From Lamellibrachia columna (Eukaryota > Annelida > Polychaeta > Sabellida > Siboglinidae), in contig OY759261.1 in NCBI GenBank assembly GCA_963662155.1, positions 49,000,850-49,064,849 of the forward strand: DNA of 64,000 bases, in the 5' to 3' direction. The notes under the pieces are model-generated. The model saw nothing but the letters and a program-made list of their open reading frames with translations. It was not told the origin of the DNA and did not search any database. Below, piece after piece: positions 25,201 through 38,696 of the stretch (its first letter is position 1; each line of letters starts with the position of its first letter). Position numbers and translations under genes: made by a program.

Positions 25201-27080
25201 TCCTGGTCTGTCTGTAGTCATATCTTTCCCTTGTGGTTGTTTGTGTATTCCCATATGTTCCTGGTCTGTCTGTAGTCATATCTTTCCCTTGTGGTTGTTT
25301 GTGTATTCCCGTATGTTCCTGGTCTGTCTGTGGTCATATCTTTCCCTTGTGGTTGTTTGTGTATTCCCGTATGTTCCTCGTCTGCCTGTAGTCATATCTT
25401 TCCCTTGTGGTTGTTTGTGTATTCCCATATGTTCCTGGTCTGTCTGTAGCCATATCTTTCCCTTGTGGTTGTTTGTGTATTCCCGTATGTTCCTGGTCTG
25501 CCTGTAGTCATATCTTTCCCTTGTGGTTGTTTGTATATTCCCGTATGTTCCTGGTCTGTCTGTAGTCATATCTTTCCCTTGTGGTTGTTTGTGTATTCCC
25601 GTATGTTCCTGGTCTGCCTGTAGTCATATCTTTCCCTTGTGGTTGTTTGTGTATTCCCGTATGTTCCTGGTCTGTCTGTAGTCATATCTTTCCCTTGTGG
25701 TTGTTTGTGTATTCCCGTATGTTCCAGGTCTGTCTGTAGTCATATATTTCCCTTGTGGTTGTTTGTGTATTCCCGTATGTTTCTGGTCTGTCTGTAGTCA
25801 TATCTTTCCCTTGTGGTTGTTTGTGTATTCCCGTATGTTCCTGGTCTGTCTGTAGTCATATCTTTCCCTTGTGGTTGTTTGTGTATTCCCGTATGTTTCT
25901 GGTCTGTCTGTAGTCATATCTTTCCCTTGTGGTTGTTTGTGTATTCCCGTATGTTCCTGGTGTCTGTAGCTATATCTTTCCCTTGTGGTTGTTTGTGTAC
26001 TCCCGTATGTTCCTGGTCTGTCTGTAGTCATATCTTTCCCTTGTGGTTGTTTGTGTATTCCCGTATGTTCCTCGTCTGCCTGTAGTCATATCTTTCCCTT
26101 GTGGTTGTTTGTGTATTCCCATATGTTCCTGGTCTGTCTGTAGTCATATCTTTCCCTTGTGGTTGTTTGTGTATTCCCGTGTGTTCCTGGTCTGTCTGTA
26201 GTCATATCTTTCCCTTGTGGTTGTTTGTGTATTCCCGTATGTTCCTGGTGTCTGTAGCTATATCTTTCCCTTGTGGTTGTTTGTGTATTCCCGTATGTTC
26301 CTGGTCTGTCTGTAGTCATATCTTTCCCTTGTGGTTGTTTTTGTATTCCCGTGTGTTCCTGGTCTGTCTGTAGTCATATCTTTCCCTTGTGGTTGTTTGT
26401 GTATTCCCGTATGTTCCTCGTCTGCCTGTAGTCATATCTTTCCCTTGTGGTTGTTTGTGTATTCCCATATGTTCCTCGTCTGTCTGTAGTCATATCTTTC
26501 CTTTGTGGTTGTTTGTGTATTCCCGTATGTTCCTGGTCTGTCTGTGGTCATATCTTTCCCTTGTGGTTGTTTGTGTATTCCCGTATGTTCCTCGTCTGCC
26601 TGTAGTCATATCTTTCCCTTGTGGTTGTTTTTGTATTCCCATATGTTCCTGGTCTGTCTGTAGCCATATCTTTCCCTTGTGGTTGTTTGTGTATTCCCGT
26701 ATGTTCCTGGTCTGCCTGTAGTCATATCTTTCCCTTGTGGTTGTTTGTATATTCCCTATGTTCCTGGTCTGTCTGTAGTCATATCTTTCCCTTGTGGTTG
26801 TTTGTGTATTCCCGTATGTTCCTGGTCTGCCTGTAGTCATATCTTTCCCTTGTGGTTGTTTGTGTATTCCCGTATGTTCCTGGTCTGCCTGTAGTCATAT
26901 CTTTCCCTTGTGGTTGTTTGTGTATTCCCGTATGTTCCTGATCTACCTGTAGTCATATCTTTCCCTTGTGGTTGTTTTTGTATTCCCGTATGTTCCTGTA
27001 TCCATATCTTTCCCTTGTGGTTGTTTTGTGTATTCCCGTATGTTCCTGGTCTACCTGTAGCCATATCTTTCCCTGATGTT
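22290..27080. repeat. 58-bp minisatellite with 1390-bp higher-order repeats, about 82 copies
   Basis: The unit TCTGTCTGTAGTCATATCTT plus TCCCTTGTGGTTGTTTGTGTATTCCCGTATGTTCCTGG is repeated for 4.8 kb. Diagnostic variants (a 56-bp unit with CTGGTGTCTGTAGCTATA; CCTCGTCTGCC; GTTTCTGG; CCCATATG) recur in fixed order: positions 23033, 24423 and 25813 are spaced 1390 bp, as are 23785 and 25175. 1390 equals 24 units minus the 2-bp deletion. A 288-bp block (5 units minus 2 bp) separates 22745 from 23033 and again 25813 from 26101. Edge units (22290-22500, 26750-27080) are the most diverged. Open frames of 60-133 codons on both strands are artefacts. Confidence 0.97.
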
Positions 27081-27084
27081 TGTT

Positions 27085-27560
27085 TGTATACCTCGCTCAT
27101 AAACTGCATATATTAAATAACATTTTCGCTTCTTTAATGTTCAACGGTCATCCACACCTCAGCTGTTTTTGTTGGTTTGAAGTGCACCAGAAGCAACGTG
27201 ACACCTGTGTCTCTGGGGATGACCAGGACTCTTTCCTATCTTCTGTTGACTGTCTCACATGGATGGAATATCAGCCTCGTGTCAGCCTATTCACGATTTC
27301 CTCGAAGCCTAGCATTGTACCTCCTTCTTCTCTTGTGTTCAATAGAGAACATTCCTCCAGTTACCAGCTGTTCCAGTAGATCTGTTCTCATCTTCATGAA
27401 GACCTCTGATAAAAAAAATGGCCAAAATCGGCCTTGTTCGCGTTTAAGACAATATGTTGTTTTGGCGATGTCATTACACTCATTATCTTATTGCTAATAT
27501 CATTATCTTATTACTAGTACCATTATCATTAGCTTCGCGATTATCACAGGTTTAGTAATA
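27085..27560. other. Intergenic between two satellites
   Basis: Two overlapping short frames (27080-27497) lack any recognisable feature. No gene is called. Confidence 0.4.
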
Positions 27561-27562
27561 CA

Positions 27563-28145
27563 TGCATTAGTAATGAAACACGGAATACAATCACAATAGA
27601 ACATGTGAACGTGCACTGACAACATTAGTAATGAAACACGGAATACAATCACAATAGAACATGTGAACGTGCACTGACAACATTAGTAATGAAACACGGA
27701 ATACAATCACAATAGAACATGTGAACGTGCACTGACAACATTAGTAATGAAACACGGAATACAATCACAATAGAACATGTGAACGTGCACTGACAACATT
27801 AGTAATGAAACACGGAATACAATCACAATAGAACATGTGAACGTGCACTGACAACATTAGTAATGAAACACGGAATACAATCACAATAGAACATGTGAAC
27901 GTGCACTGACAACATTAGTAATGAAACACCGAATACAATTACAATAGAACATGTGAACGTGCACTGACAACATTAGTAATGAAACACGGAATACAATCAC
28001 AATAGAACATGTGAACGTGCACTGACAACATTAGTAATGAAACACGGAATACAATCACAATAGAACATGTGAACGTGCACTGACAACATTAGTAATGAAA
28101 CACGGAATACAATCACAATAGAACATGTGAACGTGCACTAACAAC
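27563..28145. repeat. Second 58-bp satellite, 10 near-identical copies
   Basis: The unit ACATTAGTAATGAAACACGG plus AATACAATCACAATAGAACATGTGAACGTGCACTGACA recurs every 58 bp; only the copy near 27929 has two substitutions. Its sequence is unrelated to the preceding array although the period is the same. Confidence 0.97.
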
Positions 28146-28965
28146 ATCAGTGAACAAAGAATATCTCAGATTTTGCTAATGGATTAATTTCCGGCGCAAG
28201 GGTGTGATTACACGAACTCATCGGTCACCGGTAATTAGTGACTGCGGACATATCCGTTTGCGCAAATGTCGACACTTGACCGTTGACCGGTTCACATATC
28301 ACTGCTTGAGGCCACTTATTGGCTGAGAAACCAGTTGGGCCAACGGTGGAGCATATTTTGGAATAACATCGTACTAAATGAGCTATATACCAGTAATACC
28401 AGCAACACTTTTTTATATTTGTTTTAGAAAATGCCCCTACGTTTTTTTTTATACCTCTTCACTCCTGTTTTTATTTCTAGGCCAATGTTTGAGCACAGGT
28501 ATGTTTGATTGTTCATGTTTCCCCCTCGCCCCAATGAATGGATATAGACACATTGCTTTGAAACGCAGCATTACCAGTTGTCGCTCTTGTATACCCCAAG
28601 TAAGATCATTTTAAAAGTGTGCACTACTTGGGGTAACAACGCAGCATAAACTCCTTCTTCTGAGAAACGGATCTACCATGTTTATATATTACAATTACAA
28701 ATTAGAGTTATTACGTGTTTAATAATGCAGTGGTTGCAAGATTGCTAGCATTTTGTATAGCTGCAGTTTGTATTCAGAATACGCTTGTTTCTTGTGGAAA
28801 TGTATAGTGCGCGAAGTGCACAGTAACATGTAATCGGAAACAAAAAATAAAATAAATATAATTATATAGGCCCTACACCTTTTCTCAAATCTTTGGTGTC
28901 CGACCGTATCGCCACAAATTCGTCAAATGAATGGTGAACAATTCTCAAAAATCTTAACAGATTAA
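28146..28965. other. Intergenic, no supported gene
   Basis: AT-rich; one 78-codon frame at 28378-28614 has no recognisable domain. Confidence 0.4.
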
Positions 28966-31900
28966 AGATTTAACAAGATTTAGCAAGATTACCATCCCAA
29001 ACAACTACTTCCAGATGGCAAATGGACAAGGAAGAATTTGGCTTATCGAGAGTCAAAAAAATTTCTCATCTATGTGTAGCCCGCCCTTATCAAATATCTG
29101 TCAATTCTATTTTTAAACATATTCACACTACTAGTATTAACACAATCATTTGGCAGTTTGTTCCATTCATTTATCACCCTCTGTGAGAAAGAGTAGTTTC
29201 TCATGTCCAACCTACACTGCTCCTTAACTAATGGTGCTTTGTGCCCTCAGGTTCTACTGCCTTCTTTAAGTTTGAAGAACATATTCCTATCAACATCCTC
29301 ATAACCGTTTACTATTTTAAACACTTCTATGTGGTCCCCTCTTAGTCTCCTGGTCTCTAGTGTTGTCAAACCACATTGTAATAAGCGACTTTCGTAACTA
29401 AGGTCTATCAATTCTGGAATCATTTTAGTTGCTCTTCGTTGTATTCTTTCTAATTTGTCTATGTCCTTTTTACGATACGGCCTCCATGCTTGAATACAGT
29501 ATTCTAAATAAAGTCTAACTATTGCTTTGTACAGAGATACAATTAGCTGTTTCTCCTTATACATGATAGTTTTCCTAATTAGCCCTATAATTTGATTTCC
29601 TTTTGAAGCAGCAATCCCACATTGCTCTGAAACTTTCATGTCAGCACTAAATGTTACTCCTAAGTCCTTTTCTTGTGTGGTTCTATCTAGTACAGCATCC
29701 CCCATTTTATATTCTTCGTCCATGTTTCCATGTCCTAGGTGTATACATTTACACTTCCCACAATTTAATAACATTTGCCATTTTTCTGACAATTTAACTA
29801 ATTTATTTAGACCATCCTGTCAAATTTGTTTACCTGTATCATTAGTAACCTTTCTGAATACTTTTGCGTCATCTGCAAATTAGAGTACTTCGCTATATAT
29901 GTCATCTTCCAAATCATTTATATATATTAAAACAGTATAAGGCCCAATACTGATCCCTGTGGTACCCCACTCAAAACCGATTTCCAGTTTGAAATCTCAC
30001 CATCTACTATTACTCTCTGTCTTCTGTGTGTAAGCCACTTTTCTATCCAGGTGATTACTATACAATGGGTTACCTATACAATGGGTTTTAGTTTATGTAA
30101 TAATCTTTGATGTGGCTGTTTATCGAAAGCTTTCTGAAAATCTATGTGGTCTCTAATTAATGTTTCGAGTAATTTACATACAACTGATGATAAACTCACT
30201 GGTCTGTAATTCTCTGGCTTGTTCCTCGATCCCTTCTTAAAATAGCGGCGTAATATTTGCTTCTTTCCATTCTGAAGGAACTATTCCTTCTTCTAGTGAC
30301 AAGTTAAACAATTTTGCAAGTGGTGTACTTATTTGCTCAACAATTTCCTTAAGCAGTATTGGTGGCATCCCATCAACTCCAGGTGATTTAGTATCTTTCA
30401 TCTTCTTAATTGTCTGTGCTATCATTCTAGGTTTTACAAATAATTGCCCTAAATGTTCTGATGTATTGCCCTCAAATTTCGTAAATGGAACTGGAACTGA
30501 GCTGATATCTTCTGTGGTAAAAACTGAGCTGAAATACTAATTCATGACCTCTGCCATTTGAAGCCCGTCTGAAATTATGTTTCCACTGTTGTTTTCCAGT
30601 GGTCCGACCTTATCTCGAACTTTCTGTTTACTCCTTACATAAGCATAGCAACTCTTGCTGTAATTATTTTTATTACCTACCAATTTTTTTCAAAGGTTCT
30701 TCTAGATTTTCTAATTTCAGTTGTAGCTAGGTTAAGTGCCTCTTTGTAATTGGCATAGTCTTCATCGTTTTTGGTACCCATATAAACCCACCACATAGTT
30801 TGCTTAAACACTATTTTCCTAATACCTTCTTTTGACAAGTGTTTCTTTCTAGGCCGTTTTCCTTGTTTTTTTCAAGGGAACAAATTAATCGATGATACTC
30901 TCAATTTCATATTTTCGAATATTCCAACATTCAATTGCGGTCTTATTCATCAGCATGTTATTCCAATCTAACTTTACTAACTATTTTCTCATATCTTTAA
31001 AGTTACCTTTGTGGAAGCTTCTCCTATACATTTTTTAATATTTTTACTTTCTGATTTTACATTGATGTCAAAATGTATTTGATTGTGGTCACTGTTACCA
31101 ATGGTTCATGTATTTTTACATTATCCACTAATTCTTTTTGTGATGATAAAACTACATTATCTCCCCTGGTTGGTTCTAGCACGTGCTGAGTAAGGAAGCT
31201 ATCCTGAATTAAAAATAGAAATTGTTGGTCCTCACCCCTGTACTCTCTAGAGATTTCCATTGTATGTGTCCATGGTTAAAATCTCCCATTATGATACATT
31301 CCCCTTTACTAACTTCCTTTCTAGCATTTTATCTTATGTGTTATCCTCTTCGTTTATGTTAGAACTTCGGTAAACTAATCCAATAGTTAATTTTGAATTT
31401 CCTGAAACTATTTAGCACCAAACAGCTTCATCGTAATCCGCTTTCCTTTCTAATTTTATTTCATAAGCCTGAATAGATTCTTTAACATATAAAATAACTC
31501 ACCCGCCCCTTCGTCCTATTCGATCTCTCCTAAACATTATGTATCCTGTCAATCCTATTTCAGTATCTGTTATGTCTGTGTTGGCCCATGATTCGGTAAT
31601 ACCAATTATGTGAGGGTCAATATCTTCTACCATAATGTTTAATTCGTTTTTCTTATTTACTATTCTCCTAGCATTTAAACACACGCATCTATAACCTGCT
31701 TCAAACATGTTTTTCCGACATTTTGTTATTGGTTTGTCTAGTGGGCTCTTGTCCTGTTTGAGGCATATCTAAGTAACCCCCTGCGCTTCAAGTTTAAATA
31801 GTGCTTAGTTATGCTACCCATGCCACTATCTACTGCTGCTGTGAGTCCATCCGCAAATACTGCTGCCCCATTTCCACTTAGATGAAGCCCGTCCTTCATG

Positions 31901-32835
31901 TACATATCAGCCCTTCCAACAAAATTTCCCCACAAATCCACAAAACCAACTTCCTCTTCCCTACATAGCTTCTCGACTAGCATGTTAATTGCCACCCCCC
32001 GGCAATTTCGATATTTATGACCCCTCCTTCCTTTTACTGGTAAAATCCCTAACAGTATTACCTGCTCAACCCGCGTCTGCTTTAGTGTTCTGACCAAATT
32101 CCTGTATTTCCTAACTATGACAGTTGTACCCTCCATCTCTACGTTATTTGTCCCTACGTGTACTAAAACAGATCCACCCTTGCCCGAACCCACGATGTTT
32201 TCTACCCTCTCAGTTATCGCCTCTATTTTGGCCCCAGGCAAGCAAACTACCACGTCATCTCCATTGTTTAAGACTCTGTCGGTCTTCCTAACTATTGAGT
32301 CCCCCACAAACACCCTCGCTCTCTTTCTCACCCCCTCCATCACATTCTGGCTTGCAGTCTTGTCACTTGGTGGCAGACTGTCATCAGGCTCTCTCTCACT
32401 CATCAACCTGTCACCTTTCCCTCCCGTCACCTTCCCTCATGACACCTTCCCTCCTATCTCCCCCACTCCCATCGCCTTAACTATCGTCTCCTTCCCCTGC
32501 GACTCCTTCGCTACTATCTCCCCCACTCCATTTCTTTCCTTCTCGTCTCCTTTCGTCCTGTCTCCCTACGTCCCGTCTCCTTACATCCTGTCTCCCTACG
32601 ACCTGTCACCTTACCTCCTCTCATCATCCTCCCAGGCTGAGGTGAGCTCTCCCTGGCATCTCTCTCGTCGTCTTCCTCCACTTTATCTACTGTCCCCTCA
32701 CCAGAACCACTGGCACATCCCACCTGCTCCCTTCCCACCACTGCCACAACGAGCAGCTTCAGCTGTTCCAACTCCACCTCAAGTTCGGATGCTGTGGGCC
32801 AGTCACCGGATGGAGGCAGGCTATCTACCAAAGAG
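28966..32835 (-). mobile_element. CR1-like LINE copy A, decayed
   Basis: This copy lies on the minus strand. The 3' end carries a short AACAAGATTT tandem tail (28966-28990) and the family's conserved 3' segment. ORF1 survives as an open frame (31738-32430). ORF2 is recognisable but broken by many stops: endonuclease start at 31708, 'SPGVDGMPP' at about 30380, and the last 180 codons at 29247-29792. Upstream of ORF1, 32431-32835 keeps a leucine-rich 'ELEVELEQLKLLVV' stretch in another frame. Damage is spread over the length, so the copy is inactive and old relative to copy B at 48.0-51.2 kb. Confidence 0.85.
31738..32430 (-). CDS. LINE ORF1 protein with SGNH/GDSL esterase-like domain
   Basis: This 230-codon frame contains the SGNH hydrolase blocks in order: 'VFVGDSIVRKTD' (block I, GDS), 'VLVHVGTNNVE' (GTN, block III) and 'DGLHLSGNGAAVFADGL' (D-x-x-H, block V). 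An esterase-like domain in ORF1 is known for the CR1 group of LINEs and is thought to act in RNP or membrane interaction. The N-terminal part is short of a full ORF1 and continues in other frames upstream, so this is a fragment of a dead element although the domain itself is open. Confidence 0.75.
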   Translation of the reverse strand: MTGGKGDRLMSEREPDDSLPPSDKTASQNVMEGVRKRARVFVGDSIVRKTDRVLNNGDDVVVCLPGAKIEAITERVENIVGSGKGGSVLVHVGTNNVEMEGTTVIVRKYRNLVRTLKQTRVEQVILLGILPVKGRRGHKYRNCRGVAINMLVEKLCREEEVGFVDLWGNFVGRADMYMKDGLHLSGNGAAVFADGLTAAVDSGMGSITKHYLNLKRRGLLRYASNRTRAH

Positions 32836-33050
32836 AGCAGAAGCGGTGAAACGACGATCCCGCAGAAAAGGGGTCATACTACAGTCGAGCTGGGAAGACT
32901 GCGTTAACATGAATGTGAGAATGGAGGGGGAGGGTGTAACGGGGAAGGAAATGACTGCAGATAGGGTGCAATGGAAATGACAACAACCAAAACAGTGAAA
33001 CAAGAACTAGTCGGCTACACCCGTTTATAAAGGGAACTTCGACGAAGAAC
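32830..33050 (+). pseudogene. Retroelement tail relic, homologous to 5795-6050
   Basis: The sequence from GAAGCGGTGAAACGACGA to AAGGGAACTTCGACGAAG aligns with 5820-6030, including the codons for S/RWED and the CAACAACCAAA..AGTG stretch. Here both the 42-bp and 53-bp units are present once, showing the unexpanded state. Confidence 0.5.
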
Positions 33051-33307
33051 AACAATAAGATTTCTCGAATATTCCTGAATAATCAGAATATCGTCGACGG
33101 GTCAGCCATTGGAGTTCTGCTGGCAACAGCATCGCATTCGGTAAAGCTTGCGCGACATTTAACATCATCACGGTAAAGCTTGCGCGACATTTAGAATCAT
33201 CATGGTAAATCTTGTGCGACATTTAGCATCATCACGAATAATTTACTTATCCTCGCGCGCGTATCGTCCATTGATTATTACGTACGTAAGTGCTGGACTG
33301 CGGTCAT

Positions 33308-33589
33308 TTCCTCTGTCCACCTCGTCCACCGCACAAAACTGACCGCTAGGTGTCGAAAGACAAAGCCACGGGGTCAGAGCTGTGCGGTGACTTCGCACGT
33401 TGACCGCTGCGCTGATTCGCGGACGTTTCGCGGGTACAAATAACGCGTCGCTTCGGCAGACGACATTTCAAATCCTAGTGTCTCACAGAGACGGAACCGA
33501 AAGTGATTGCTTCAATATTCTGCTTGCGCTTTGCGTCAGATACTATCAAAAATCTCGCGAGTTGTCGACTTTCGCTTGCATTCGATTCA
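33308..33589 (+). promoter_or_regulatory. Promoter and non-coding exon 1 of ankyrin copy 2
   Basis: This is an inverted match of 3660-3880. It contains TACAAATAA (33435-33443) at the place of the TATA box of copy 1, then GCGTCGCTTCGGCAGACGAC, then GGAACCGAAAGTGATT (33493-33508) identical in both copies, and ends at a donor (TTCA|GTGAGT, exon end 33589). The inferred exon 1 has no conserved ATG and is read as 5' UTR. The GAAAGTGA core is like an IRF/ISRE half-site; that role is speculative. Confidence 0.6.
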
Positions 33590-35130
<1,541 letters not shown>

Positions 35131-35149
35131 CTGTTTACCGGTGGTAAAG

Positions 35150-36319
35150 ATGCCGAAAGAGGCGCGATGCTTAAATGAGATCTTGAGCGCGATCAGAAAC
35201 AACAACGTGTCCGAAGTGAAGTCATTGTGGGAGACTCGGATTCGCCGCCACGAGAGGGCGTCACCGTTCAAGTGTGTCGTCGACACTGAAGACAAACCGG
35301 GCCGCGAGTACCAGAGAACAGTGTTGGCTGCAGCGGCGCTAGAGGACGCCACCATACTGAAGTACATGATCCAGAAAGGCTTCGACGTCAACGTCACGTG
35401 CGCCGTGCCGTGTGACGTCACACCGACCATCGCCAGTCCGCTGCATGTGGCGGTGGAGAGCGGGCGCCACGAGTCGGTGGCGGTGCTGCTAGAAGCCAAT
35501 GCTAACGTGAACGCCGCTGACAGCGACGGCCGACGACCGCTCCACCTGGCGATTAAAAATGCCGACTGTCGAGTCGCCCGGATGTTGCTCGGTCGCGGCG
35601 CACGCGCAGACGTGCCGGACAGGCACGGCAAGGTGCCGCTGCAGATTGCTGCCAAGTACGGTCACGTGGAGCTTGTGCGCATGCTCCTTGAGCACGACGC
35701 GAGTGTCTTCCACGAGGGACAGACGGGACCCAGTCCCCTGCACATCGCCACCATGGAGGGTCACGTGCCTCTCATCGATATGTTCCTGAACTTTGTCGAC
35801 GTCAACACAAATGACATGAGCGGAGATGACGTCAAGGAGAAGACACCGCTCCACCTAGCGGCAGAGCGCGGACTTGTCGAGACGGCCAACTTCCTCTTGG
35901 AGCGCTTCCGGGCTGACGTCAACGCGCTTGACTCCGACCGACAGACGGCGTTGCAGTGCGTAGTTGCAGAGCGTCACAGCTCCCGGAGCATGCGCCGCAA
36001 GGACGACTACAACCTCCTGGCTGACCTTCTCATCCGGAAATGCGTCAACGTTAACCAGCAGAACGTGCGCGGCGACACGGCGCTCCACCTGGCAGCGAGA
36101 AACCAGTACTACAAGGTGGTCGAGAAGTTGCTGTTGTCTGGCGCCGACCCGACACTGCTCAACGACGCCGGACTGACGGCCAGAGACGCCGTACCCGAGT
36201 TCGACGTTCCCATGAGACAACTGTTCACCAAATACGCCGTCGTCTCCGCCTCCTACATCACAGTCAGGCCTGCCCCTACTGGCCTCACGCTGCCGGCGCC
36301 TGAGGCGCCCAGCGCGTGA
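35150..36319 (+). CDS. Ankyrin-repeat protein, copy 2 (389 aa)
   Basis: One open exon encodes 389 residues from ATG 35150 to TGA. It has about eight ankyrin repeats between residues 55 and 340 (for example 97-124 'SPLHVAVESGRHES', 129-157 'RPLHLAIKNADC', 232-262 'TPLHLAAERGLVET', 309-338 'DTALHLAARNQYY'), an N-terminal helical leader (1-50) and a Pro/Ala-rich tail (370-389). No signal or membrane segment is seen, so a cytosolic protein-protein interaction role is likely. The frame is open upstream to an ATG at 35054, but I prefer 35150: the paralogue shares this start and both have an acceptor site 19 nt before it, so 35054-35130 should be intron. No other domain is visible, so the biological role is unknown. 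Confidence 0.88.
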   Translation: MPKEARCLNEILSAIRNNNVSEVKSLWETRIRRHERASPFKCVVDTEDKPGREYQRTVLAAAALEDATILKYMIQKGFDVNVTCAVPCDVTPTIASPLHVAVESGRHESVAVLLEANANVNAADSDGRRPLHLAIKNADCRVARMLLGRGARADVPDRHGKVPLQIAAKYGHVELVRMLLEHDASVFHEGQTGPSPLHIATMEGHVPLIDMFLNFVDVNTNDMSGDDVKEKTPLHLAAERGLVETANFLLERFRADVNALDSDRQTALQCVVAERHSSRSMRRKDDYNLLADLLIRKCVNVNQQNVRGDTALHLAARNQYYKVVEKLLLSGADPTLLNDAGLTARDAVPEFDVPMRQLFTKYAVVSASYITVRPAPTGLTLPAPEAPSA

Positions 36320-37200
36320 CGGCGTCTCATCGGACGCCAACCTTCCACTGACGTCTGATTCGTGAATGATCGTAGTTTTGGTATCGAATTCCCTCGTATG
36401 GTATTCCTGATGCTATATAAATATTTTACACGATGACGTTTTAATTTGTATTTATACGTTCCATGTGTTTCGTCGGTGACCTTGTATATTACAGTAACAA
36501 TAATGCCCACCTCTGGAAGTCACAATTGTCATTTCTAGACGAGGTGACTAGGTGATTGGTTTCTGTAATAATGAAGCTGCGTAATAGTCTAGCTCTTCAT
36601 TTGGTGGCAGGTCACATATGCTTTCGATGCCATTGATGCCAATATAAAATGGATTCCGGTTATTTTCACATGTTTAATGTGTTTTAATGTGAGTAAGTAC
36701 TACATCAATGGTTGAAGGAAGGTTATTCTTCAGTGCTGAACGACTTTGTGCGTCGAAGAAAGAGTAACATTGTGCTCACTGGTAAATGTAAGTATGTTCG
36801 AATTTATATTAGTATCTTTGTATTTAGAAAAACATAATATTTATGCGTTGATAGTGGTTCTATTTCGTTTTTTTGCAAAGTTGATATGTTGCGGGATATT
36901 ACATATTATGCTGTATGTCAACACTTTTCAGTACAAATAAATTAACTGTTATTAATAATACGTATTCAAGTTTATGATGAGTGATAAATAACACAAATAG
37001 TCAGACAGCTATCGCGCTACGTTAACCACTGAACTCGCAGGCTTCGTCCGAGCTGTGGACGACTGGGCCGCCGATTGTACTGCAGTGTTACAACTTGTGC
37101 GTTCTGTATCTGTAGTTATGTGTGGTGAAGTGGACGGCCTGGGGAAAGGGTTCGTTAGCCGTGTAGTGCAAATGGCCTGAGGGGGTAATTTCTATTTTCA
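36320..37200 (+). other. 3' flank of ankyrin copy 2
   Basis: Probable 3' UTR. AATAAA at 36936-36941 is a candidate polyadenylation signal, inferred from position only. No further gene is seen. Confidence 0.35.
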
Positions 37201-37279
37201 TTATTTTGTTGTTGCTCTCCTCTTTATCCATGAAATCGGTCTTCGATTTTTGTTTTTATTCTTCTTCGTCACTGATCCC

Positions 37280-37481
37280 GTTTCACTGCCGTCTCCCCCA
37301 CCCGTCTCCACCACCCGTCTCCCCCACCCGTCTCCACCACCCGTCTCCCCACCCGTCTCCACCACCCTTCTCCACTCCCCCATCCCTCGCTCTCATTCTC
37401 CCCTCCCACTCCCGCCAGATATCTCTTCACACAGTCCTCCCATCTGTGTCTCGGTCTTCCTCTTCTCCTTCTACCCACCAC
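37280..37481 (-). pseudogene. Retroelement tail relic plus GA-rich minisatellite
   Basis: On the minus strand 'GRRRRGRPRHRWEDCVKRYL' (37410-37481) is a non-LTR C-terminal tail of the same general type as at 5.8 and 32.8 kb. It runs into short tandem GGAGACGGGTGGTG units (37285-37400). No catalytic domain is attached. Confidence 0.5.
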
Positions 37482-37590
37482 TATGAGTGCACCCGCTCTC
37501 TTCGTCGCTCACCTTCGTTATCAGCTTCCTCCTGAAACCCTTTGTTACACCAACTTCCTCCCTCAGCTCCTTCATTTTTCGCTTATCAAT

Positions 37591-37799
37591 TGCACAAACA
37601 GCTTTACGCCGGATCTCTGTCATTGTCCTCGTCATAGAGAAATAATAATAACGTCTGTCAGTTGGACCCAACCACTACGGTGGCGCCATCTAGTGCACAA
37701 ACAGCTTTACGCCGGATCTCTGTCAATGTCCTCGTCATAGAGAAATAATAATAACGTCTGTCAGTTGGACCCAACCACTACGGTGGCGCCATCTAGTGC
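37591..37799. repeat. 103-bp direct duplication
   Basis: TGCACAAACAGCTTTACGCC... at 37591 recurs at 37694, ending in GGTGGCGCCATCTAGTGCAC each time. Both copies contain AGAAATAATAATAACGTCTG. Confidence 0.93.
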
Positions 37800-38607
37800 A
37801 CAGTTGAGCACACTGCCTACTATGGCAGCAGATCGTGCAACGGGAGTCACGCATAGTTCTAAGCAACCATTAGCAGACAAGCCGTGTCGTACGGATTACC
37901 CGTATATTATACGGATTTGGTGGGTCTTTGGAGATGTACGACCGTATGTCTTTTGCATATGGATTAGTTTTAAATCTACAGAACCATCACCATGCTGATT
38001 TCCAGCGAAACCTAGTGAATTTCGTTTAATGTAGGTATTTTTTTAGCTTGATAGATGGCGACACTCGATAGGAATCATACTTAGCCTATGTCAAACGTCA
38101 TACTGATTTCTACTGTTTTAGACAGAATTATAAGTAAACAAATACGGATTTCAACAACAAAGCAGCAAGTCTACATTAGTGACGCGTTGCAATAATATAC
38201 AAAATGCCTAATCCTCAGTACTCAGGTGTATTGCCCTGAGTACCAGTTTCCATTGATGGAATCATGGGGGGCGGAACACGATGCACAATAAGCCAAACGT
38301 CTCCGCGTCTCCACCATATATACGATATAGCTCGTGTAAGAACGAATAAGTGGACATGAGCAACAGTTTCTTTTACAATAATATCTGTGTATATAATTAT
38401 TAATACGTAGTATACATGACATACCAATATTACATTGTGTTTTAACATTACCACGAGGATGTTCGCGTTACCAAAGTGAAGCACGTGTGTTTCGCTTATG
38501 CCATTCCCACTAGAATCACATCATGAACAAATTAGAGATTTCTATATAAACAAATTGTATCACATTTAAATAAATTGTTCTGAGGCGTTCAACTCTTACG
38601 TCATAAG

Positions 38608-38638
<31 letters not shown>

Positions 38639-38640
38639 AA
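37800..38640. other. Intergenic, no supported gene
   Basis: Short frames without domains; a (TA)n tract of about 30 bp lies at 38608-38636, at the edge of the Penelope-like element. Confidence 0.4.
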
Positions 38641-38696
38641 TGTGCATGATAGATCAGCAACAACAAAAACATATAGAAACGAATGCGACGTTTCGA

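Noticed and set aside
22100..27109. Many Tyr/Thr/Arg-rich or Cys/Phe/Leu-rich frames on both strands
   Set aside because: Period artefacts of the 58-bp minisatellite.
27563..28145. CRISPR-like regular repeat array
   Set aside because: The 58-bp units are contiguous with no unique spacers, and the context is animal nuclear DNA; it is a satellite.
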